NCBI GenBank assembly: GCA_035527715.1
Contig: DATKZY010000184.1
Span: 1 to 38,518 of the forward strand
Reading direction: 5' to 3'
Length of the DNA: 38,518 bases
Source: DSUN01 sp035527715
Lineage (GTDB): Bacteria; Planctomycetota; PUPC01; DSUN01
Part shown: positions 15,267 to 21,421 of the stretch, piece by piece
Numbering within the stretch: position 1 is the first letter of the stretch
Layout of the letters: the number at the start of each line of letters is the position of its first letter
The notes under the pieces: model-generated
What the model saw: the letters and a program-made list of their open reading frames with translations, nothing else
Told to the model about the DNA's origin: nothing
Databases searched by the model: none
Made by a program: the position numbers and the translations under genes

Positions 15267-15491
15267 TCAACGCGGCTTCCTGCGGTACGCGGACCGGCTT
15301 TCCGCCACAAGAGGGGCCAGGCTTGGGATGCATGGGAAACCTGCTTCCGCCGCACGGGCGGAGGCGTCCCGGAGCCTGTTGCGTATCGCCTCCCGGAGTG
15401 GAAGGGCTGCCACCTCGCGGTAGCGGGCCTCCTTCCACTCGCGCACTTCGGCGAGCGACTTCGGTTCATGCCGTTCCACGATCTTCTCCAC
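15267..15491 (-). CDS. Small partner of the PIN protein, possible antitoxin
   Basis: A 74-residue ORF that overlaps the 3' end of the PIN gene by 26 bases, starting at GTG 15491. The N-terminal half is acidic and basic helical (VEKIVERHEPKSLAEVREWKEARYREV, then LREAIRNRLRDA), which suits a small antitoxin helix bundle. PIN proteins of this subtype are often followed by a small overlapping ORF with a comparable K-x-L-E-E-I-x-x-x-KE pattern. Coding status rests on position and composition only; the C-terminal 25 residues are unremarkable. Confidence 0.45.
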   Translation of the reverse strand: MEKIVERHEPKSLAEVREWKEARYREVAALPLREAIRNRLRDASARAAEAGFPCIPSLAPLVAESRSAYRRKPR

Positions 15492-15972
15492 TGGCCATGA
15501 CCTCGAGAGGAGTTGTAATCCGCAGCGGATAGAGGTAGCCCTTCTGCTCGTTGGCCGCCCGGACACGCCGCTCCTTGTTCACGTTCGCCAAGTGCCTGAA
15601 GTTCCAACTCACGAGGACATCCCCTTGGTGAACCGTGGCAATCGCGACGTGCAGGGCATCGTCGAGCTTGCTTGGGGGAATGATGCCGGTCTCAATGTAC
15701 GACGATGCGAGATCTTCGATTTCCGCCGCGGGTTCCATGGGTAGGCTGGCCAACGAATAGTCTGTCACGACACCGAGCAGTCGCTGCCTATGCTCGGCGT
15801 CCGGGGTCTCAAGAATCTCATCAATCACGACGCTCGAGACGAAGACATCGCAAACACGCGGTCCCACCACGGTCTCGAAGAACTCCTTTGTCACTGCCAT
15901 GAGGTCCGGCGCGTCGTCGGCGAAGAGGAAGTTGATCACAGGGGTATCGAGGTAGAGGCGAAGTGTCTTCAC
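15466..15972 (-). CDS. PIN-domain protein (VapC-like nuclease)
   Basis: A 168-residue PIN-fold protein. The start is MKTLRLYLDT with Asp9 at the end of strand 1, then IDEIL (Glu52), and a SKLDDALHVAIA helix with Asp104/Asp105. These are the usual acidic metal-site residues of Mg-dependent PIN ribonucleases. It ends VSWNFRHL then NEQKGYLYPLRITTPLEVM, typical of the subgroup whose small partner gene lies downstream rather than upstream. The start is GTG at 15972, with AAGGG about 9 bases ahead. The promoter is back to back with that of kdgK. Confidence 0.82.
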   Translation of the reverse strand: MKTLRLYLDTPVINFLFADDAPDLMAVTKEFFETVVGPRVCDVFVSSVVIDEILETPDAEHRQRLLGVVTDYSLASLPMEPAAEIEDLASSYIETGIIPPSKLDDALHVAIATVHQGDVLVSWNFRHLANVNKERRVRAANEQKGYLYPLRITTPLEVMASGEDRGTA

Positions 15973-15993
15973 CTGAGCACCCTTTCGATCCCA

Positions 15994-16022
15994 AGGCTAC
16001 ACCCTGGGCGCGCCGTTGTCAA
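15994..16022 (-). promoter_or_regulatory. Candidate promoter for the PIN gene pair
   Basis: On the minus strand TTGACA (16017-16022, consensus), 17-base spacer, TAGCCT (15994-15999). Confidence 0.55.
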
Positions 16023-16038
16023 ATGAGTTCTGTCCCCC

Positions 16039-16066
16039 TTGCGCAAGTCGCACACAAGGCTACAAT
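16039..16066 (+). promoter_or_regulatory. Candidate promoter for the KDG kinase gene
   Basis: TTGCGC (16039-16044), 16-base spacer, TACAAT (16061-16066). It starts 16 bases beyond the divergent PIN -35. Confidence 0.55.
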
Positions 16067-16097
16067 AGGGGCGGGGAGTACGGTACGGAGGCAGACG

Positions 16098-17186
16098 ATG
16101 TTCCTCGCCTTCGGCGAAATCATGATGCGGGTCGCGCCCGAGGGGCGGCTGCGCTTCAGGCAGGCGATGCCGGGCAAGGTGGACGTTACGTTCGCCGGCG
16201 GCGAGGCCAATGTGTGCGCGTCGCTCGCGCTCCTGGGCGCCAAGGTGCGCTATCTCACGGCCCTGCCGAAGCACGCCATCGCGGAGAGCCTGGCCGCCGT
16301 CCTGCGCGGCATCGGGATTGACACGGGCTCGATCCTCTGGCGCGACGCAGGGCGCCTGGGCATCTACTTCCTCGAAACGGGCGCCAACCAGCGCAGCTCG
16401 GTCGTGCTCTACGACCGCGACGGCAGCGCCATCGCCCTCGCCAAGCCCGACGAGTATGACCTCGACGCCGCGCTCGACGGCGTCACGTGGGTCCACGTCA
16501 CCGGCATCACGCCCGCCTTGAGCGAGAACGCCTATCTCTCCACCCTCAAGCTCGTGCAGCTCGCGAAGGAGCAGGGCGTCAGCGTCTCCTGCGACCTGAA
16601 TTTCCGCAAGAAGCTCTGGCGCTGGAAAGCGGGCGTCAAGCCCAACCAGCTCGCCAACGAGTGCATGTCGGCGATCCTCAAGCACGTGGACCTCGTGGTC
16701 GCCAACGAGGAGGATGCGGCGGACGTGTTGGGCATCCACGCCGAGGGCACGTCGGTCGAGCAGGGAAGGATCAACGCGGCCGCCTACGAGGCCGTCGCCC
16801 GCACCCTCATCGGTCGGTTCCCAGGCGTCTCACGCGTCGGCATCACCCTCCGCGAGAGCATTTCCGCCGACCACAACAACTGGGGCGGCATGCTCTTCGA
16901 CCGCGAGGCCGACCGCGCCTTCTTCGCGCCGGTCAGTGCCGATGGCGACTACCAGCCCTACGAGATTCGCGACATCGTGGACCGCGTGGGTGGGGGCGAC
17001 TCCTTCGCCGCCGGCCTGCTCTACGCCCTCCACTCGACGGACTACGCCGACCCCGCGACGGCCATCCGCTTCGCCGTCGCCGCGAGCTGCCTCAAGCACT
17101 CGGTGCAGGGCGACTTCAACTACGTCACCCGCGACGAGGTGGCCGCCCTCCTCCACGGCGCCGCCTCGGGCCGCGTGAGAAGGTGA
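16098..17186 (+). CDS. kdgK: 2-dehydro-3-deoxygluconokinase (PfkB family)
   Basis: A 362-residue ribokinase-fold sugar kinase. The N terminus MFLAFGEIMMRVAPEGRLRF is characteristic of KDG kinases, followed by GGEANVCASLALLGAKV (substrate lid), DLNFRKKLW (KDG kinase signature region) and VANEEDAADVLG. The PfkB motif DRVGGGDSFAAGLLYAL carries the catalytic Asp in GGGDSF. It phosphorylates 2-keto-3-deoxygluconate to KDPG, the entry of hexuronate and aldonate breakdown into the Entner-Doudoroff branch. The ATG at 16098 has GGAGG seven bases ahead. No KDPG aldolase gene is in the window. Confidence 0.87.
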   Translation: MFLAFGEIMMRVAPEGRLRFRQAMPGKVDVTFAGGEANVCASLALLGAKVRYLTALPKHAIAESLAAVLRGIGIDTGSILWRDAGRLGIYFLETGANQRSSVVLYDRDGSAIALAKPDEYDLDAALDGVTWVHVTGITPALSENAYLSTLKLVQLAKEQGVSVSCDLNFRKKLWRWKAGVKPNQLANECMSAILKHVDLVVANEEDAADVLGIHAEGTSVEQGRINAAAYEAVARTLIGRFPGVSRVGITLRESISADHNNWGGMLFDREADRAFFAPVSADGDYQPYEIRDIVDRVGGGDSFAAGLLYALHSTDYADPATAIRFAVAASCLKHSVQGDFNYVTRDEVAALLHGAASGRVRR

Positions 17187-17194
17187 GACGCGGG

Positions 17195-17223
17195 TTGACG
17201 CCGCCCCGCTCCCGCGATACACT
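17195..17223 (+). promoter_or_regulatory. Candidate promoter for the DUF4412-like gene
   Basis: TTGACG (17195-17200), 17-base spacer, TACACT (17218-17223). It lies just after the kdgK stop, so the two plus-strand genes need not be co-transcribed. Confidence 0.55.
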
Positions 17224-17275
17224 CTCCTCAAGCAGGGACAGGGAGGCACGACCGCAGCCGCAGGAGTCAACCGCC

Positions 17276-18346
17276 GTGAGGCCCATGCGCACCCTCGCCA
17301 TTCTGCTCGTCGGAGCACTGGCCGCCGCCGCTGCCGAAGTGCCCGAGCTTTCCGCCGAAATGGTCACCTCCCGGGGCGACCAGGTCATGCAGACGATGAA
17401 GCTCTTCCTCTCGGGCGAGAAGACCCGCACCGAGACGCCCATGATGGGCGGCATGATCATCATCATGCGACGCGACAAGAAACTCACCTGGACCCTCTAC
17501 ACCCAGAAGAAGGTCTACATGGAGGCGCCCCTCGACCCCAAGATGGCCACCACGGACCCCGCCAATCCCCCGGGGCTGATCAAGAAAGAGGAGTTGGGCA
17601 AGGAGGAAATCCAGGGCTACACCTGCACCAAGTACCGCATCACCATCAAGCACGCCATGGCCCCGGAGCCGATGACCACCCTCATGTGGATCGCCGACAA
17701 GCTGGGCTTCCCCCTCCGCACCGAGATGATGGGCATGGTCACCGAGTACCGCAACCTCAAGGTCGGCGCCCAGCCCGCCGAGCTCTTCGAGCTGCCCGCC
17801 GGCTACACAAAGACCGACAACCCCTTCGCCGTGCCCGTGCCGACGCCCAAGGCCAAGGAGGAAGAGCCGGCGCCCAAGGAGGAAGAGCCCAAGCCCAAAG
17901 TCGAGGAGCCGAAGCCCAAAGTCGAGGAACCCGCACCCAAGGTCGAGGAACCCGCACCCAAGGTCGAGGAGCCCAAGCCCGCAGTGAAGGAGGAGCCGCC
18001 GGCCCCGGGCCCCGACGCAGGCGCGATACTCCAGGCCTGGCCTCCCACCTACCCCGGCACGACGCCTCGGAGCATCGCGCTGGGCAGTGCGACCATCGTC
18101 ACCTTCGACACCACGCACTCGCCCGTGCGAGTGGCCAGCTACTACCTGGCCGTCCTCAGGCGGATCGGGGCCGCTCCGAAGCGGCGCGACCTCACCCAGG
18201 ACGACAAGATCCTCGCCATCGCCATCGAGGCCGCCCTGCCGCAGCAGAAGGGCGAGGTCACCCTCCAGGTCCGCGAGGACGACGGGAGGACCCGCGTGAC
18301 CCTCACGACCAAGGCCGCCGGCGGCGAGGGGCCAAAGGACCGATAG
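17276..18346 (+). CDS. Exported DUF4412-like protein with Pro/Glu/Lys repeat linker
   Basis: A 356-residue protein. It starts at GTG 17276 (AGGAG nine bases ahead); the ATG three codons later is the alternative. Residues 1-20 are a short signal peptide. About 22-175 resemble DUF4412: LSAEMVTSRGDQVMQTMKLF, a Met-rich METPMMGGMIIIMRRD-like hairpin and a VYMEAPL motif. The linker (about 190-240) holds KPKVEEP-type heptads. The C-terminal domain (about 250-340) has the pattern PPTYPGTTPRS, then TFDTTHSPVRVASYYLAVLRRIG, seen in other exported proteins of these bacteria. The function is unknown. It converges on the second oxidoreductase gene with 12 bases between stops. Confidence 0.75.
   Translation: MRPMRTLAILLVGALAAAAAEVPELSAEMVTSRGDQVMQTMKLFLSGEKTRTETPMMGGMIIIMRRDKKLTWTLYTQKKVYMEAPLDPKMATTDPANPPGLIKKEELGKEEIQGYTCTKYRITIKHAMAPEPMTTLMWIADKLGFPLRTEMMGMVTEYRNLKVGAQPAELFELPAGYTKTDNPFAVPVPTPKAKEEEPAPKEEEPKPKVEEPKPKVEEPAPKVEEPAPKVEEPKPAVKEEPPAPGPDAGAILQAWPPTYPGTTPRSIALGSATIVTFDTTHSPVRVASYYLAVLRRIGAAPKRRDLTQDDKILAIAIEAALPQQKGEVTLQVREDDGRTRVTLTTKAAGGEGPKDR
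17889..17980. repeat. 21-base tandem repeat encoding KPKVEEP heptads
   Basis: About four consecutive 21-base units encode (K/A)PKVEEP in the linker of the DUF4412-like protein. The copies vary only at the first codon and a few third positions. Confidence 0.8.
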
Positions 18347-18358
18347 CGTCGCATTCCC

Positions 18359-19423
18359 CTACCGCAGCGGCAGCGTGACGGTGCGGCCGGTGCGCGCCGA
18401 CCTGTAGACGGCCAGGATGAGCTCGACCGCCTTGCGGGCCTCCTCGCCAGGGACCATTGGCTCGCGGTCCTGGGCGATGGCGTCCGCGATGTCCATGATC
18501 TGAACCAGGTGGCCCAGGACGCTCAGCGCCTTGGGGTCGGACGCCGCGCTCTTCGGCGGCTCGGCCTCCTCGATCTTCAACTCGACATCCTTCGCCACCC
18601 CCGCCTTCTCCGCGGCGAGGGCGTACTTCACCAGGCCGTGGTCGCCGAAGATCAGCGTGCCGTTCTCCCCGTGCAGCTCGGTGCGGGTGGACATCCCCGG
18701 GGTCACGGACGTGGTGCCCTCGAGGACGCCGAAGGCGCCGCTGCGGAACTGGAGGATGGCGACGGCGGTGTCCTCGACGGGGATGTCGCGGACCAGCGGC
18801 GCGGCGTGAGCGGTCACCGTGGCCACGTCGCCGGCGACGTAGAGGAGCTGGTCAATGCCGTGGACGCCCTGGTTCATCAGCGCGCCGCCGCCGTCGAGCT
18901 CCCAGGTGCCACGCCAGCCGGCGCTCTTGTAGTAGGCGGGCGAGCGGTAGTACTTCAGATAGCAGTCGGCGAGCACGAGCTTGCCCAGGCGCCCCTCCTG
19001 GACGATCTGCCGCGCCATCCTGGTCATGGCCGTGGTGCGGCGCTGGAAGATGCAGCCCAGCTTCACCTTCTGCGCGCGGCAGGTGTCGATCATCTTGTCC
19101 ATCGTGCGCAGCGTGATGTCGAGCGGCTTCTCGCTCAGCACGTGGCGGCCCGCCTTCGCGGCGTCCACCGCGATCCGCCAGTGCAGGCCGCTGGGCACGC
19201 AGGCGCACACGCAATCAATGTCGGGCTCCTTCCTCAGCATCTTGCGGTGGTCGCTGTAGCAGGGCACGTTGCCGTATTCGGCGGCCAGCTTCTGCGCCTT
19301 CTCGAGCTCGACGTCGCACAGGGCGACGAGCTCGCACTGCGGGGCGAGCGAGATGGCCTTGGCGTGCCACGGCCCGATGACGCCGCACCCGACGACCGCG
19401 AATCCCACTTTGCCGTTGCGCAT
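18359..19423 (-). CDS. Gfo/Idh/MocA family oxidoreductase
   Basis: A 354-residue NAD(P)-dependent dehydrogenase-like protein. It has the Rossmann motif VVGCGVIGPWHA near the N terminus, the SEKPLDI motif (HVLSEKPLDITLRTMD), and ALMNQGVHGIDQLLYVAG with the His-Gly-Ile-Asp pair usual at the active site. About 13 residues into the ORF an AVVGCG strand begins, which favours the ATG at 19423 (GGAG nine bases ahead) over the in-frame codon at 19480. Unlike the paralogue at 11584-12591, the GxGxxG loop is canonical. Probable sugar or cyclitol dehydrogenase; the substrate is not deducible. Confidence 0.88.
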   Translation of the reverse strand: MRNGKVGFAVVGCGVIGPWHAKAISLAPQCELVALCDVELEKAQKLAAEYGNVPCYSDHRKMLRKEPDIDCVCACVPSGLHWRIAVDAAKAGRHVLSEKPLDITLRTMDKMIDTCRAQKVKLGCIFQRRTTAMTRMARQIVQEGRLGKLVLADCYLKYYRSPAYYKSAGWRGTWELDGGGALMNQGVHGIDQLLYVAGDVATVTAHAAPLVRDIPVEDTAVAILQFRSGAFGVLEGTTSVTPGMSTRTELHGENGTLIFGDHGLVKYALAAEKAGVAKDVELKIEEAEPPKSAASDPKALSVLGHLVQIMDIADAIAQDREPMVPGEEARKAVELILAVYRSARTGRTVTLPLR

Positions 19424-19470
19424 TCCATCTTGCTCCACGAAGGGAAGGGGAACGGTGGCCAGCGACGGGG

Positions 19471-19499
19471 AGTCTAGCAAGGCGCGGCGGACGTGTCAA
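19471..19499 (-). promoter_or_regulatory. Near-consensus promoter for the second Gfo/Idh gene
   Basis: On the minus strand TTGACA (19494-19499), 17-base spacer, TAGACT (19471-19476). Confidence 0.65.
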
Positions 19500-19562
19500 A
19501 GGCCAGGCGGCTCGCGACGCCGCCCTGTGCCGCGGGCGCTACGGCGCGGGACGCGGCCGTGT

Positions 19563-19600
19563 GCGACATTCTCACGTTCTCAAGAATGTGAGAATGTCGC
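19563..19600. repeat. 38-base palindrome
   Basis: GCGACATTCTCAC (19563-19575) pairs perfectly with GTGAGAATGTCGC (19588-19600). The inner TTCT/AGAA also pair across one G/T position, leaving a 2-base loop. There is no T tract, so it is not an obvious terminator. Confidence 0.8.
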
Positions 19601-19629
19601 CGACAGGCCCGCTCGCGCCTTTCGTTCGC

Positions 19630-19673
19630 TGCGGGACATTCAATCATTCTATAGAATGTTGGACCGTCCCGCA
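19630..19673. repeat. Nested palindrome with CATTCTATAGAATG core
   Basis: The outer arms TGCGGGAC (19630-19637) and GTCCCGCA (19666-19673) enclose the perfect 14-base palindrome CATTCTATAGAATG (19645-19658). It shares the ACATTC/GAATGT theme with the palindrome 30 bases upstream. Confidence 0.7.
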
Positions 19674-19714
19674 GGCCTCACAGTCGGGTGGCGTCGCGGT
19701 TGCGGGAAGGGCGG

Positions 19715-20956
19715 TTATGTCTCAGGTACTGTGTAGCCGATGGCCTCGACGGCCTTGCGGAGGGATTGAGGGTCGAGGCCAGTCCCGCGGACCGTGGCCC
19801 GGCCGCTCTTGAGGTCCACCTCGGCCGAGGCGACGCCCGGGCACGCGCGAAGCGCCCGCGTGACCGCCTGGACGCAGTGGGAGCAGGTCATTCCCTGGAC
19901 CGTCAGCTCGATGGTCTCCGGTGCTTCGCCGGCCATGTGCTCGTGTCCTTTCTTCCTGGGCCGCCAGAGGAGGGCGAAGGCGAGCACGCCCATCAGCACG
20001 ATGGCGGAGGCCAGTTTTGCCCCGTGCGGCAGCAACTCGTGGACGTGGTGCCCTGTGGCCGCGCCCGTGCTGGTGTAGATGAGGTTGAGGAGCGCGCCAC
20101 ACCCGAGCGATGCCGCGGCCACCGAGGCCAGGTAGAGGAGTGCCGTGCGGCGGCCCATCGTCTTCCAGATCACCGCAATGGTTGCCGCGTTCGTGGCGGG
20201 GCCTGTGATGAGGAAGGCGAGGGCGGCGCCGGGCGACACGCCCTTGAGCATCAGCGCGGCGGCAATGGGCACCGAGGCCGTGGCGCACACGTAGATGGGA
20301 ATGCCCAACGCCATCATCACCAGCATCCCCACGAAGCCCGTGCCGTAGGCCGCCGCCATGTCCTTCGGCACCACGACCGCGATGATGCCTGCTAGCACGA
20401 GGCCCACGATGAGGGCTTTGCCGATGTCGCGCGGCAGTGTGACGAAGCCATAGGACAGGATGCGGAGGAGCCTGTTCCCCTGCTCCTCGCCCGTGCAGCA
20501 GGCGTCCTGGCAGGCGTCGGGGGCCATTCGGGCGCCACGCTCGTGCTCGAAGAGGGCCACGAGCGCCCCACCGAAGATGCCCGTCGCCAGCGCCGCAATC
20601 GGCCGGAAAATGGCGAACACCGGCCCGAGCAGGCTCAGCGTCACCATAAAGCTGTCCACCCCCGTCTGCGGCGTCGAGAGGAGAAACGCGGTGGTCGCCC
20701 CCCGGCTCGCCCCGTGCCGCCGCAGCGAGGCGGAGACGGGGATCACGCCGCACGAGCACAGCGGCAGCGGCACGCCGAACGCCGCGGCCTTGACGACTGG
20801 CCACAGCCCGCGCCCGCCCAGGTGCCGCTCGACCGTCTCGGGGCGGATCATCACCGACAGCACGCCGGCCACGAGAAAGCCGAAGAGCAGGTACGGCGCC
20901 ATCTCGAGCAGGTTGCTCCAGAACTCGACCGGGATGTTGACGAGCTTCTCCGCCAT
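19715..20956 (-). CDS. SO_0444-type metal efflux permease with C-terminal HMA domain
   Basis: A 413-residue inner-membrane protein. Eight or so hydrophobic helices make up a DUF318/ArsP-like permease. The conserved PLCSCGVIPVSASLRRHG and LLSTPQTGVDS segments lie in the first half, and LITGPATNAATI in the second. A cytosolic loop near residue 150 is Cys-rich (DACQDACCTGEE). About residues 345-410 are a heavy-metal-associated domain with GMTCSHC. The known SO_0444 group is linked to Cu/Zn efflux, and the HMA domain would bind Cu(I) or Zn(II). The ATG at 20956 is preceded by AAGGTG. The promoter is 33 bases upstream; no metal-responsive regulator gene is adjacent. Confidence 0.87.
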   Translation of the reverse strand: MAEKLVNIPVEFWSNLLEMAPYLLFGFLVAGVLSVMIRPETVERHLGGRGLWPVVKAAAFGVPLPLCSCGVIPVSASLRRHGASRGATTAFLLSTPQTGVDSFMVTLSLLGPVFAIFRPIAALATGIFGGALVALFEHERGARMAPDACQDACCTGEEQGNRLLRILSYGFVTLPRDIGKALIVGLVLAGIIAVVVPKDMAAAYGTGFVGMLVMMALGIPIYVCATASVPIAAALMLKGVSPGAALAFLITGPATNAATIAVIWKTMGRRTALLYLASVAAASLGCGALLNLIYTSTGAATGHHVHELLPHGAKLASAIVLMGVLAFALLWRPRKKGHEHMAGEAPETIELTVQGMTCSHCVQAVTRALRACPGVASAEVDLKSGRATVRGTGLDPQSLRKAVEAIGYTVPET

Positions 20957-20988
20957 CACGGTCACCTTGGCATTCGTCCCCCGACTCC

Positions 20989-21017
20989 ATTCTAACCCGG
21001 CTGCCGCGCGGGGGCAA
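20989..21017 (-). promoter_or_regulatory. Candidate promoter for the efflux permease gene
   Basis: On the minus strand TTGCCC (21012-21017), 17-base spacer, TAGAAT (20989-20994). The long, distorted spacer typical of MerR/CueR-controlled promoters (19-20 bases) is not seen. Confidence 0.55.
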
Positions 21018-21067
21018 CGGCACTTCGGGCGCGAGGCATCCCGGGCGAATCTCCCTCGCCCCAGGCG

Positions 21068-21111
21068 CCCCGGGGGCTCACCTGTGCACAATGGGATGTG
21101 AGCCCCTGGGG
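21068..21111. repeat. 14-bp inverted repeat
   Basis: CCCCGGGGGCTCAC (21068-21081) and GTGAGCCCCTGGGG (21098-21111) pair at 13 of 14 positions. It lies in the 465-base gap between divergent genes, which otherwise holds promoters and repeats but no gene. Confidence 0.7.
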
Positions 21112-21127
21112 GAGGGTTCGACAGGCG

Positions 21128-21178
21128 TTCAAGATCCCCAAGATCCCCACGCGCGCGCAATAGGTGGTGGGGATCTTG
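21128..21178. repeat. AAGATCCCC repeat with inverted copy
   Basis: CAAGATCCCCA occurs twice in tandem. The second copy, CAAGATCCCCAC (21139-21150), has a perfect inverted partner GTGGGGATCTTG (21167-21178). A further CAAGATCCCCA copy lies near 21278. Confidence 0.75.
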
Positions 21179-21358
21179 ACAACGGCCATCCAGCGCGGAA
21201 CGGTACGCCATAAGCGCTTGCCATCTCATCACATGCGGCACAGCCATCCCATGCGCCTCTTTCCTCCGGGCGCCCGCCAAGATCCCCAACCCCTCTCCGC
21301 CGGGGCCGGCCGCAGAAATCATGCCCGCTTTCATCTTCGTACGGGTGGGCTGAGGGGG

Positions 21359-21387
21359 TTGAATTCTCATGGGCAGCCGGCTATGAT
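21359..21387 (+). promoter_or_regulatory. Candidate promoter for the DUF3160 gene
   Basis: TTGAAT (21359-21364), 17-base spacer, TATGAT (21382-21387), 34 bases before the start codon. Confidence 0.6.
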
Positions 21388-21421
21388 TCTTCTGGGAGGG
21401 CTGCTGGAAAGGAGGGGCGCG

